64,000 nucleotides of DNA from Flavobacterium sp. Lineage in GTDB: Bacteria > Bacteroidota > Bacteroidia > Flavobacteriales > Flavobacteriaceae. The stretch is taken from NCBI GenBank assembly GCA_014378065.1, contig JACMOK010000054.1, positions 22,463 to 86,462 of the forward strand. Direction: 5' to 3'. A program made the position numbers and the translations under genes. Position 1 is the first letter of the stretch. Each line of letters begins with the position of its first letter. Under the pieces are notes generated by a model. The model saw nothing but the letters and a program-made list of their open reading frames with translations. It had not been told where the DNA came from and searched no databases. Shown piece by piece: positions 38,451 through 48,176 of this stretch.

Positions 38451-40691
38451 ATGAAAAGGAATTACAAAATTTTATTGGTAGTTGTTATTTTGGCGTTAGG
38501 ACTTTGGAGTTTTATTCCAAAAGAAAAAAACGATCCTGAAAAAGACAAACTGTTGTTGGAATTATTAACCTTTGTCATCGAACGCGGTCATTATGATCCG
38601 GCGGTCATTGACGACAAATTTTCCAAGGGAATCTACAAAGATTATATCGAGGCATTAGACCCTTCAAAACGCTTTTTTTTACAATCAGATATTGAAGAAT
38701 TTGCAAAATTCGAAACCCAATTAGACGATCAAATTAAAAATAAAGATTTGTCATTTTTCAATTTGACTTACGATCGGTTGATGAAACGCATCTCAGAAAG
38801 CAAAGAATTTTATAAGGAAGTACTGGCCAAACCATTCGATTATTCAATAAAAGAAGAATTCAATACCGACTATGAGAAGTTGCCTTATGCTCAAAACATC
38901 GCAGAACTCAAGGAAAAATGGCGCAAACAAATTAAGTTGTCTACCCTTTCGTCTCTTACCGATAAGATAAAACTCCAAGATGACCTTAAAAACGGGATCG
39001 TAAAAGACAAAACCCCAAAAAGTGCAAGTGATTTAAACAAAGCGAAAGAATTAAACAACGCGGTGGCCGATAAAGCGAGCGCTACGCTGGTGGCTCCTAA
39101 AAGTTTTGATCAACTGGAGAAAGAAACGAGAGAAAGTTCGTTAAAATCACTCAATGAATACTTTGATTTTATAAATGATTTGGATCAAAATGATTGGTTT
39201 TCCGTTTATGTCAATGCCATTGCGACGCGTTTTGACCCCCATACCAATTATTTTCCGCCTGATGAAAAAGAACGTTTTGACGTTAGTATGAGCGGCAAAT
39301 TAGAAGGTATTGGTGCAAGATTACAAAAGAAAAGTGATTATACCGAAATCTCAGAATTGATTTCCGGCGGCCCCGCTTGGAGGGGAAAAGAGCTTGAAGC
39401 TGGCGATGTGATCATGAAGGTCGCACAGGGAAATCAAGAAGCGCTCGATGTAGTTGGGATGCATCTCGACGATGTCGTAAAGAAAATTAAAGGCCCTAAA
39501 GGGACGGAGGTGCGCCTTACAGTGAAAAAAGTAGACGGAACAATTAAAGTAATTTCGATTATTAGGGATATTGTAGAGATTGAAGAAACCTATGCCAAAT
39601 CAAGTGTTGTTGAAAAAAACGGAATAAAATATGGTATCATTTATTTGCCTAAATTTTATATCGATTTTGAAAATAATGACAGTCGGGACGCCGGAAAAGA
39701 CATGGCTATTGAAGTAGACCGTTTAAAAAAGGCGGGTGTTGAGGGCATCGTTTTGGATCTTCGCGATAATGGTGGGGGTTCTCTGAAAACAGTAGTTGAT
39801 ATTGCGGGTTTGTTTATAGAGGAGGGACCAGTAGTACAAATTAAATCCGCTGGAAGAAAAAAAGAGGTGTTGTATGACAGAGACAAACGAGTGCAGTGGG
39901 ACGGCCCCTTGGTTATTATGCAAAACAGTTTTTCTGCCTCAGCTTCAGAAATTTTGGCTGCTGCGATTCAAGATTACAGAAGAGGAATTATTATTGGCAG
40001 CAAGCAATCATATGGAAAAGGGACGGTTCAGAATGTGATTGATTTAAATCAATTTGTTAGAGGAGGCACCACTGGTGATTTGGGTGCGCTCAAAACCACC
40101 ACTCAAAAATTCTACAGAATTAACGGCGGCTCAACACAGCTCGAAGGGGTAAGTAGTGATGTTGCAATACCAGATCGTTATGCTTATTTAAAAATGGGCG
40201 AACGTGACATTGATAACGCTATGCCTTGGGATAAAATTGATCCAGCCGAATTTAATTTCTGGAACAAGCAAAGTAATTTTGATGCTGCGATCGAAAATAG
40301 TAAAAAGCGTATCGCCGAAAGTGCCAAATTCAAACTTATTGATGAAAATGCTAAATGGATAGATGAGCGAAATAAGGAAAATATCTATAGCTTGAACATG
40401 GACCAATTTAAAGCGGAGCAGTCTGCTATCGAAGAGAAGGCTAAAAAATATAAATCGATTGCAGATTATCAAAATACTTTAAAATTTTCATCGTTGTCTA
40501 ATGAAGAAGAAGCGATGAAAACAGACAATTCTCTTAAAGAAAAAAGAGACCGTTGGCATGAAAGTTTATCTAAAGACATTTATGTGGAAGAAGCGATCAA
40601 TGTCTTAGATGATTTACAACCCAGAATAGCGCCGGCCATCAAGAAAAATTTGGTCAGTAAAAGTAAAAAAGACAAATTGGTAAAATCGTAA
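38451..40691 (+). CDS. Tail-specific (carboxy-terminal processing) protease, S41 family with PDZ and DUF3340-like region
   Basis: DPHTNYFPPDEKERFDVSMSGKLEGIGARLQ, VLDLRDNGGGSLKTVVDIAGLFI, NSFSASASEILAAAIQDYRRGIIIGSKQSYGKGTVQ. Start may be 38430 or 38451. Confidence 0.94.
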   Translation: MKRNYKILLVVVILALGLWSFIPKEKNDPEKDKLLLELLTFVIERGHYDPAVIDDKFSKGIYKDYIEALDPSKRFFLQSDIEEFAKFETQLDDQIKNKDLSFFNLTYDRLMKRISESKEFYKEVLAKPFDYSIKEEFNTDYEKLPYAQNIAELKEKWRKQIKLSTLSSLTDKIKLQDDLKNGIVKDKTPKSASDLNKAKELNNAVADKASATLVAPKSFDQLEKETRESSLKSLNEYFDFINDLDQNDWFSVYVNAIATRFDPHTNYFPPDEKERFDVSMSGKLEGIGARLQKKSDYTEISELISGGPAWRGKELEAGDVIMKVAQGNQEALDVVGMHLDDVVKKIKGPKGTEVRLTVKKVDGTIKVISIIRDIVEIEETYAKSSVVEKNGIKYGIIYLPKFYIDFENNDSRDAGKDMAIEVDRLKKAGVEGIVLDLRDNGGGSLKTVVDIAGLFIEEGPVVQIKSAGRKKEVLYDRDKRVQWDGPLVIMQNSFSASASEILAAAIQDYRRGIIIGSKQSYGKGTVQNVIDLNQFVRGGTTGDLGALKTTTQKFYRINGGSTQLEGVSSDVAIPDRYAYLKMGERDIDNAMPWDKIDPAEFNFWNKQSNFDAAIENSKKRIAESAKFKLIDENAKWIDERNKENIYSLNMDQFKAEQSAIEEKAKKYKSIADYQNTLKFSSLSNEEEAMKTDNSLKEKRDRWHESLSKDIYVEEAINVLDDLQPRIAPAIKKNLVSKSKKDKLVKS

Positions 40692-40720
40692 TTGTCGATT
40701 AAAATTAACAAGAATTAAAA

Positions 40721-40757
40721 GCTCCAGAAATTCATATTGAATTACTGGAGTTTTTTT
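40721..40757 (+). terminator. Rho-independent terminator after the S41 protease
   Basis: CTCCAG-aaattcatattgaatta-CTGGAGTTTTTTT. Confidence 0.75.
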
Positions 40758-40832
40758 ATGAACTAAGCGCAATACATTTTTGTTTGCGTCGACAATCCTT
40801 TTGTACTAACTTTTATTCAATAGATGTCTTCT

Positions 40833-40906
40833 AGCCCTGATAGTAGCGGTATCCCCGTAATGCAATGGAGGGATTTAGCGGATAGCAGGATTGGCTTCCT
40901 AAAAAA
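40833..40906 (+). repeat. Structured dispersed element, copy 3
   Basis: AGCCCTGATAGTAGCGGTATCCCCGTAATGCAATGGAGGGATTTAGCGGATAGCAGGATTGGCTTCCTAAAAAA; same arms as copies 2 and 4 with a short central stem. Confidence 0.8.
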
Positions 40907-42163
40907 TCACCACTCATTTACTTTGTTAGCATCCATTTTTAAAAATATAAAAAGCAATATGGTAAAGCCCCAAAGTCCGGAGCCGCCATAAGAAAAGAAA
41001 GGCAATGGTACCCCAATCGTGGGAAAAATGCCTGCGACCATAGCGATATTTACAAAAAAATGAATAAAAAGTATGCTTGCCACACAATAGCCGTAGACGC
41101 GACTGAATTTTGTCTTTTGTCTTTCGGAAAGATAAATGACCCTAAAGATCAACGCAATAAAAAGCGCGATAACAACTAAAGAGCCGAAAAAGCCCCACTC
41201 TTCTCCAACAGTCGTGAAAATATAATCGGTATGCTGTTCGGGAACGAATCCGCCTTTGGTTTGCGTTCCTTCTAAAAAGCCCTTTCCAAACCAACCGCCG
41301 GAGCCAATCGCAATTTCGGATTGATTGGTATTGTATCCAATCCCTTTCATGTCGACTTCTTTGCCTAATAAAATATTGAAACGGTCGCGGTGGTGTTGCT
41401 TGAAAACATTGTCGAATACATAATCTACAGAAAAGACGAAGCCTGAAATTAGCACAAAGACTATGGCACTTGCCAATAAATTTCTATTGGCGATGCGGCT
41501 TTTGAAGTGAACCAAACAGATCACTGCGAGCGCCATTAAAGCAACAGCCCAAGGTTCAAAAACTAGAGAAAGTACAAATAAAATAATAGCAATAAAACCA
41601 GTCCAAAGGTACCACGGAGGCAATCCTTCACGGTAAAGCACCAGTATAAACATGGTGTAAATTAATGCGCTTCCCGGATCATGTGGCACAATAAGCAGAA
41701 TAGGTAAAAAGATAATGCCCAACGCCTGTAGTTGTCGGTTGACTTCTTTTAAGTTGACCTGTACATCACTTAAATATTTAGCTAAAGCCAGTGCGGTAGC
41801 TGCTTTTGCGAATTCAGATGGCTGTAGTCCGAAGGATCCAAAGGAGTACCAGTTGGCTTGACCTTTTACCGTTTTGCCAAAAACAAATAATCCGGCCAAC
41901 GACAGCAATGCAATGAAAAAGATGATACTGGCAAATTTTTCATAAAATTTTCCGTCAACCGACAATACAATAAAGATCAATGGAATGGTCAGTCCGATGC
42001 TAAGCAATTGCTTTCCGTAAAACTGAGAAAGATCAAAAATATAGCTTTCTTCAGACAGGGATAGCGAAGAAGAGTAAATGTTAAGCCAACCCATAACCAC
42101 TAAGGTGATATAGATGATAACACTAATCCAGTCTAAATTATTGGTTACACTTTGGTTCTTCAT
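40907..42163 (-). CDS. rodA: Rod shape-determining protein RodA (SEDS family)
   Basis: SEDS motifs: KTVKGQANWYSFGSFGLQPSEFAKAATALALAKYL, LIVPHDPGSALIY, GIFPTIGVPLPFFSYGGSGLWGF. Confidence 0.96.
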   Translation of the reverse strand: MKNQSVTNNLDWISVIIYITLVVMGWLNIYSSSLSLSEESYIFDLSQFYGKQLLSIGLTIPLIFIVLSVDGKFYEKFASIIFFIALLSLAGLFVFGKTVKGQANWYSFGSFGLQPSEFAKAATALALAKYLSDVQVNLKEVNRQLQALGIIFLPILLIVPHDPGSALIYTMFILVLYREGLPPWYLWTGFIAIILFVLSLVFEPWAVALMALAVICLVHFKSRIANRNLLASAIVFVLISGFVFSVDYVFDNVFKQHHRDRFNILLGKEVDMKGIGYNTNQSEIAIGSGGWFGKGFLEGTQTKGGFVPEQHTDYIFTTVGEEWGFFGSLVVIALFIALIFRVIYLSERQKTKFSRVYGYCVASILFIHFFVNIAMVAGIFPTIGVPLPFFSYGGSGLWGFTILLFIFLKMDANKVNEW

Positions 42164-42171
42164 TTGTCCCG

Positions 42172-44079
42172 TTAATTTTCGGTTTCACTATCTTGCACCA
42201 GTTCTCTGGGTCTGGCTTTAAGCAAAAGACTATCGGTTTCTTTCTTACCGGTATATTTTGCATATTCACTTTGAAGGCTGCCTTCCAACATTCGTTTTTC
42301 TAAATCTGTTCGTGTAATTTTGTGTCTGAGGTATTTTTCAATCATTAAACTAGTTATCGGCCCAGCCCAGCGCGCACCCCAATAACCGTTTTCTACCAAC
42401 ACTGCAATGGCAATTTTCGGATTATTTCTTGGAGCAAAGGCTACGAATATGGAGTGATCTTGCAATTTGACCCTTTTGCCATTAATTTTGGCAAAGTTTT
42501 CAGCGGTTCCGGTTTTTCCACAAATCTCAATGCCTTCTACTTGCAGTGCGTGAGCGGTTCCCATATTATACACATCAAACAAGCCATCAATTATCGGTTG
42601 AAAATATTTTCGGTCAACGGTGGTAAGGTGTTTCGTCCGGAATTTCTTATCGATGGTTTCCCCTTCAATTTTTCGGATGATGTGGGGCGTAAAATAAAAA
42701 CCATGGTTTGCAACGGCGGCCATCATATTGGCCAACTGTATAGGTGTCATCAGTACTTCACCCTGTCCGATGGCATTTGAAACAATAGCGGTGCTGCGCC
42801 AGCCTCCATTGGGGTATATTTTTTTGTAAGTTTTAGACGTGGGTGCCTTTCCTCTCTTCCCAGTCGGTAAATCATAGCCCATAAACTCACCCAATCCAAA
42901 ACTTTTTAAGTGGCCACTCCAAACATCGACGCCGTCTGCGGGCTTTACAAATTTATTGATGGTTTTCATGTAAGCTGTAGCAAAGTAGGCATTACAGGAT
43001 TCATAAATGCCACGATGCAATTGAAGTGCCCCGCCGTGGCAATGGCATCGCATAAAGCGTCCTCGTGCATAACTAAAACCGTGTCGACAAAATACCGTGG
43101 TTTGCTCGTCAATTACATGTTCTTGCAAAGCGATCAATCCAGTCAATATTTTAAAAGGGGATCCTGGAGGATATTCAGCCAGCAGCCCTCGGTCATAAAG
43201 TGGCTTAGCAATAGAGTCTCGATACAACATCGTGTAGTTTTTAGACCGTTGACGCCCTACCAATATTGCTGGATCATAAGAAGGGGCGGTAACCAAAGCT
43301 AAAATCTCACCGGTTTTTGGTTCTATGGCAACAATACCGCCGCGTTTATTGACCATTAAGGCTTCTCCATATTGTTGGAGTTCGGCGTCAATAGTCAAAT
43401 TGATATCCTCGCCTTGTACTGCAATGGTATCAAATTGACCTTCTTTGTATGAGCCAATTTCTCGATTGTATTTGTCTTTCTGGAAATATTTCACGCCTTT
43501 AATACCCCGTAAAGTTGTTTCGTAACTTTCTTCTACACCTTGTTTTCCAAGCAAATCCCCGCTATTGTAATATGGGTTTTTAGCAACCGTTTTTTCATTC
43601 GCTTGTGTTATAAATCCAAAAATATTTGCGCCAAAGGAAACTTGATAATCTCGTAGCGATCTCTTTTGAATGTAAAAACCTTCAAATTTTCGAATTTTTT
43701 CCTGGAAAGCCGCAAACTCCAATTTATTCAATTGTGGTAAAAAAACGGACGGTAATCTCGGACTGTATACCTTGGCTTTCGTGATAATCTTTATGTAATC
43801 TTCTCGGCGAATATTCAGTAATTTACAAAACTCAACCGTGTCAATATTCTTCAAATCTTTAGGAATCACCATGATGTCATAAGAAGGCTGATTTGCGACC
43901 AAAAGTTTGCCGTGTCGATCATAAATATACCCTCGTTCTGGATAATCGTATTGAATTTTTATCGCGTTGTTGTCTGATTTTAACTTCAGAGAATCGTCAA
44001 TCACTTGCAAGTAAAATAGCCTCATTACAAGTAAGATGGTTGCCACAATAATAATGGTGGGCAGTAATACTTTTCTCAT
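42172..44079 (-). CDS. mrdA: Penicillin-binding protein 2
   Basis: PERGYIYDRHGKLLVANQPSYDIMVIP, EPKTGEILALVTAPSYDP, YPPGSPFKILTGLIAL, SCNAYF, CGKTGTAEN. Confidence 0.96.
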   Translation of the reverse strand: MRKVLLPTIIIVATILLVMRLFYLQVIDDSLKLKSDNNAIKIQYDYPERGYIYDRHGKLLVANQPSYDIMVIPKDLKNIDTVEFCKLLNIRREDYIKIITKAKVYSPRLPSVFLPQLNKLEFAAFQEKIRKFEGFYIQKRSLRDYQVSFGANIFGFITQANEKTVAKNPYYNSGDLLGKQGVEESYETTLRGIKGVKYFQKDKYNREIGSYKEGQFDTIAVQGEDINLTIDAELQQYGEALMVNKRGGIVAIEPKTGEILALVTAPSYDPAILVGRQRSKNYTMLYRDSIAKPLYDRGLLAEYPPGSPFKILTGLIALQEHVIDEQTTVFCRHGFSYARGRFMRCHCHGGALQLHRGIYESCNAYFATAYMKTINKFVKPADGVDVWSGHLKSFGLGEFMGYDLPTGKRGKAPTSKTYKKIYPNGGWRSTAIVSNAIGQGEVLMTPIQLANMMAAVANHGFYFTPHIIRKIEGETIDKKFRTKHLTTVDRKYFQPIIDGLFDVYNMGTAHALQVEGIEICGKTGTAENFAKINGKRVKLQDHSIFVAFAPRNNPKIAIAVLVENGYWGARWAGPITSLMIEKYLRHKITRTDLEKRMLEGSLQSEYAKYTGKKETDSLLLKARPRELVQDSETEN

Positions 44080-44582
44080 CGTTTGTTGGGCTTAATAAGG
44101 TAGATGATAGTAATGCAGATGATTATCGTGAATAGCGTACTAAAAATTGTTTTAAGAAAAATTTCCCAAATAAAATTCAGTCTAAAGACTTCCAATAAAA
44201 ATAAGGTTACATGGTGAATTACTACCGCAATTAAAATAAATGAAAACCTTTCTGGCGTCAATACATCATTCAATTTCACCGTTTGGTATTCGTAACTCAG
44301 ACCAAACGAAAATTTAAAAATATAAGGGCGATAGTTAGCCAAAAGCAGACAGGCTGCAGCATGTACGCCACCAGAATTGGAGAACATATCCATTATAATT
44401 CCTAAAATAAAACTGGCGATAAGGAGACCCGTCTTGTTCCCGTTAACCGGATACAGAATGATGAATAGAATGTATGGGTACGGATTGATATATCCCAAGA
44501 AATTCATGTTATTGAACAACAGTACTTGCGCCGCAAGCAGCAGAATGAATCGGGCAATATTTACCAATAAGGTGCTATTCAT
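44076..44582 (-). CDS. mreD: Rod shape-determining protein MreD
   Basis: Small polytopic protein between mreC and mrdA (LLFNNMNFLGYINPYPYILFIILYP). Confidence 0.9.
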   Translation of the reverse strand: MNSTLLVNIARFILLLAAQVLLFNNMNFLGYINPYPYILFIILYPVNGNKTGLLIASFILGIIMDMFSNSGGVHAAACLLLANYRPYIFKFSFGLSYEYQTVKLNDVLTPERFSFILIAVVIHHVTLFLLEVFRLNFIWEIFLKTIFSTLFTIIICITIIYLIKPNKR

Positions 44583-45396
44583 TTTCCTTTTTCTGAAGGT
44601 TAAGAATTTCCTCGCGGTCTTTGCTTTTAATGATGTAGACGTGGCCTAAATTTGTCATATCATTAAAGAGTTTCACATTTAAGGTGTAATAATTGGTTTT
44701 ATCATCTGTGTAGATTTTATCGATGGTTCCGATACCAATATTTTCCGGAAAAATAACAGACTGTCCGCCCGTAACGATCGTATCTCCTTTTCGAACCGAA
44801 GCCAATCTAGGCACATCAATCAACTGCACAAAACCCGTACTTTTTCCATTCCAGACCAGAGAGCCAAAATGATTCGATTTTTTAATCTTAGCGTTGATTT
44901 GCGATTTTACGTTGAGTATGCTGATAACTGTGGCGTAATTTTTCGAAGTTTTATCAACAATTCCGATGATTCCCGCGCTGTTGACAACGCCCATGTCAGG
45001 CTGGACACCTGCCGCTGAACCGCTGTTGATAGTGAGGTAATTCTCAAAAACATTATAAGAATTGTGAATGACTTTGGAAACGATAATGTTTATCTTACTG
45101 ACGCCTTTAATGCTGTCCATTTTTGGAATGGAGGTAGTATCTTTGAGATTGAACAACAGGCCTTTCAAACGCGCATTTTCAATCGCCAATTCGTTATTTT
45201 GATTTTTCAAATTCAGGTATTCGCTGACGGAATTTATTTTTTCATAAACGCCACCGCTCAAAAAATTAGCCGAACTAATTACCTTGCTTCTGTGGTAAGA
45301 ATGCGATTGAATAGTGAGCGTTAACGAAACAGCCAAAAGCAGCAAAAACAGCAATCGGTGGCTGTTTTTAAATATAAAATTAAATATTTGCTGCAT
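44575..45396 (-). CDS. mreC: Rod shape-determining protein MreC
   Basis: N-terminal TM and coiled coil, then NYLTINSGSAAGVQPDMGVVNSAGIIGIVDKTSKNYATVISILN. Confidence 0.95.
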   Translation of the reverse strand: MQQIFNFIFKNSHRLLFLLLLAVSLTLTIQSHSYHRSKVISSANFLSGGVYEKINSVSEYLNLKNQNNELAIENARLKGLLFNLKDTTSIPKMDSIKGVSKINIIVSKVIHNSYNVFENYLTINSGSAAGVQPDMGVVNSAGIIGIVDKTSKNYATVISILNVKSQINAKIKKSNHFGSLVWNGKSTGFVQLIDVPRLASVRKGDTIVTGGQSVIFPENIGIGTIDKIYTDDKTNYYTLNVKLFNDMTNLGHVYIIKSKDREEILNLQKKENE

Positions 45397-45407
45397 GAAT
45401 TATGCTG

Positions 45408-46436
45408 TTATTTTATTAGGATACTTCTGAATTTAGGAATGTTTTTGAGTGCCATTCCTGTCCCGCGAACCACTGCTCGTAAAGGATCTTCAGCAATATA
45501 AACGGGCAAGTCAGTTTTTTGTGAAATCCGTTTGTCTAGTCCTCTAAGCATTGAACCACCACCTGCGAGATAAATCCCCGTATTGTAAATATCAGCAGCC
45601 AATTCTGGAGGAGTTTGTGATAAAGTTTCCATTACGGCATCTTCAATTCTTTGAATCGATTTGTCTAATGCTTTGGCAATTTCTCTATAAGAAACTTCTA
45701 CTTGTTTTGGCTTTCCAGTTAGTAAATCCCGGCCTTGAACAGACATGTCTTCTGGTGGACTTTCCAATTCTTCTAGAGCAGCGCCAATTGTAATTTTTAT
45801 TTTTTCTGCTGTCGCTTCTCCAACAAATAAATTGTGCTGGGTTCGCATGTAGTATACAATATCATTGGTAAATACATCCCCTGCAATTTTGACTGATTTG
45901 TCGCAAACAATTCCACCCAAGGCAATTACGGCAATTTCAGTAGTGCCTCCTCCGATATCCACAATCATATTCCCTTTGGGTTGCATGATATCGATACCAA
46001 TACCAATTGCAGCAGCCATTGGCTCGTGGATCAGGTAAACTTCTTTTCCGTTGACCCTTTCGCAAGATTCTTTTACGGCACGCATTTCTACCTCGGTAAT
46101 CCCAGAAGGAATGCAAACTACCATCCGAAGGGCGGGGGTAAACATTCTTTTCTTTAAAGCGGGGATGCTTTTAATGAACATACTGATCATTTTCTCCGAG
46201 GCGTCAAAATCGGCAATAACGCCATCTTTTAAAGGCCTAATGGTTTTTATGTTTTCATGGGTTTTGCCTTGCATCATGTTGGCTTCTTTGCCTACGGCGA
46301 TGATTTTTCCAGAAACTCTATCTCTGGCAACTATAGATGGGCTATCAATAACCACTTTGTCGTTGTGGATAATTAGTGTGTTAGCGGTACCAAGGTCTAT
46401 CGCAATATCCTCAGTCATGAAATCAAAAAATCCCAT
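45408..46436 (-). CDS. mreB: Rod shape-determining protein MreB
   Basis: EDIAIDLGTANTLIIHNDKVVIDSPSIVARD, LIHEPMAAAIGIGIDIMQPKGNMIVDIGGGTTEIAVIALGGIV. Confidence 0.98.
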   Translation of the reverse strand: MGFFDFMTEDIAIDLGTANTLIIHNDKVVIDSPSIVARDRVSGKIIAVGKEANMMQGKTHENIKTIRPLKDGVIADFDASEKMISMFIKSIPALKKRMFTPALRMVVCIPSGITEVEMRAVKESCERVNGKEVYLIHEPMAAAIGIGIDIMQPKGNMIVDIGGGTTEIAVIALGGIVCDKSVKIAGDVFTNDIVYYMRTQHNLFVGEATAEKIKITIGAALEELESPPEDMSVQGRDLLTGKPKQVEVSYREIAKALDKSIQRIEDAVMETLSQTPPELAADIYNTGIYLAGGGSMLRGLDKRISQKTDLPVYIAEDPLRAVVRGTGMALKNIPKFRSILIK

Positions 46437-46477
46437 AAGTCTTTTAAGGGTTTAAATAGTTATTAATTTTAGACGCA

Positions 46478-46485
46478 CAAAGTTA
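46478..46485 (-). promoter_or_regulatory. -7 promoter element for the mreB operon
   Basis: Minus strand TAACTTTG in the mreB-purH gap. Confidence 0.4.
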
Positions 46486-46491
46486 AACAAA

Positions 46492-48018
46492 TTAATGTTT
46501 AAAATGACGGGTTCCGGTAAATACCATTGCAACTTTATTTTCATTACAATATTCAATACTCAACGCATCTTTTATGGAGCCTCCGGGTTGAATCACGGCA
46601 GTAATTCCAACCGTCGAAGCAATGGCAACACAATCTGGGAATGGGAAAAAAGCATCGCTTGCCATTACGGCTCCGTGCAGATCAAATCCAAAAGTATTTG
46701 CTTTTTCAATGGCTTGTCTCAATGCATCGACTCTCGAGGTCTGACCAGTTCCAGAAGCAATTAAAGTTTGGTTTTTTGCAAAAACAATTGTATTCGATTT
46801 GGTGTTTTTACAGATTTTTGAGGCAAATAGTAAGTCTTCAGTTTCCTGCGCAGTCGGGGCCGTCAAAGTAACAGTTTTTAGATGCGCTTTATTGTCGGTA
46901 ATGTTATTTTTATCTTGAACCAAAAGACCGTTGAGTGCCGTGCGAACATGGCGTTGAGGTAATTCAACTTCGTTTTGAATTAAAATAATGCGATTTTTCT
47001 TCTCGGATAAAATACCAATAGCTTCAGCATCATAATCGGGAGCAATGACCACTTCACAAAACAGCGGGCTGATTTCCAATGCTGTGGCCGCATCAATCGT
47101 ACAGTTGGCAATTAAAACACCGCCGAATGCTGAAGTGGGATCGCACGCCAATGCAACGAGATAAGCTTGTTTTATGGTCTTTCTCGTGGCCACGCCGCAA
47201 GCGTTATTGTGTTTTAAAATAGCAAAAGTCGGATCTTCATTTTTGAATTCCAACATTAAATTTACTGCTGCATCAACGTCTAGCAGGTTATTGTATGACA
47301 ATTCTTTTCCGTGTAATTTTTGAAACATCGCCTCTAAGTCGCCAAAGAAAAAACCTTTTTGATGTGGATTTTCACCATACCGCAACATCTGCCCGTTAGA
47401 AAGGCTTTGGTTGTAAATTGTTTCATCGGTATTGAAATAATTGAAAATGGCTGTGTCGTAATGAGAGGAAACCTGAAATGCTTTGGTTGCCAACGCTCTT
47501 CTGTCCTGTAAAGTGGTGGCACCATTTTGTGTTGAAATTAAACTTAAAAACATTGAATATTCATCGACCGAAGCAACAATCACGGTATCCTTAAAGTTTT
47601 TTGCTGCTGCGCGAATTAAGGAAATGCCACCGATATCAATTTTCTCAATGATGTCAGTCTCTGAAGCACCCGAAGCAACTGTTTTTTCAAATGGATACAA
47701 ATCGACAATCACCAAGTCGATTTGCGGAACATTAAATTCAGCCATCTGTTGTACATCCAACTCATTGTCTTGCCGGTTTAAAATGCCACCAAAAATTTTA
47801 GGGTGTAGCGTTTTGACCCTGCCGCCCAGTATGGATGGATACGAAGTAATGTCTTCTACGGAGATTACAGGAATGCCTAAATTTCTAATAAAATCTTCGG
47901 TTCCACCGGTAGAATAAAGCGTCACATTTTTCTCGTGTAGTTGGCGAACAATAGGCTCCAGTCCGTCTTTGGAAAAAACTGATATCAAAGCCGAGTGAAT
48001 TGTTTTTGCGGTGTCCAT
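46492..48018 (-). CDS. purH: Bifunctional AICAR formyltransferase/IMP cyclohydrolase
   Basis: ALISVFSKDGLEPIVRQL, YSTGGTEDFIRNLGIPVISVEDITSYPSILGGRVKTLHPKIFGGIL, LRYGENPHQKGFF, LKHNNACGVA. Confidence 0.98.
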   Translation of the reverse strand: MDTAKTIHSALISVFSKDGLEPIVRQLHEKNVTLYSTGGTEDFIRNLGIPVISVEDITSYPSILGGRVKTLHPKIFGGILNRQDNELDVQQMAEFNVPQIDLVIVDLYPFEKTVASGASETDIIEKIDIGGISLIRAAAKNFKDTVIVASVDEYSMFLSLISTQNGATTLQDRRALATKAFQVSSHYDTAIFNYFNTDETIYNQSLSNGQMLRYGENPHQKGFFFGDLEAMFQKLHGKELSYNNLLDVDAAVNLMLEFKNEDPTFAILKHNNACGVATRKTIKQAYLVALACDPTSAFGGVLIANCTIDAATALEISPLFCEVVIAPDYDAEAIGILSEKKNRIILIQNEVELPQRHVRTALNGLLVQDKNNITDNKAHLKTVTLTAPTAQETEDLLFASKICKNTKSNTIVFAKNQTLIASGTGQTSRVDALRQAIEKANTFGFDLHGAVMASDAFFPFPDCVAIASTVGITAVIQPGGSIKDALSIEYCNENKVAMVFTGTRHFKH

Positions 48019-48038
48019 GCGGTAGTTGTCTTTAGGTG

Positions 48039-48068
48039 CAAAAGTAGTTTTTTTGAATCTAAGATTCA
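48039..48068 (-). promoter_or_regulatory. purH promoter with overlapping palindrome
   Basis: Minus strand TACTTTTG at 48039-48046; perfect 7-1-7 palindrome TGAATCT-A-AGATTCA at 48054-48068 where the -33 box is expected. Confidence 0.4.
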
Positions 48069-48176
48069 GCGCATTGCTGTAACATTATTTCAAATAATAG
48101 GACAAATCTTGCGGTACTATTAATTAGGTTTTGGTTAAAAAAATTAGCAGTTTTACGAAACGAAAAATAAATTATT

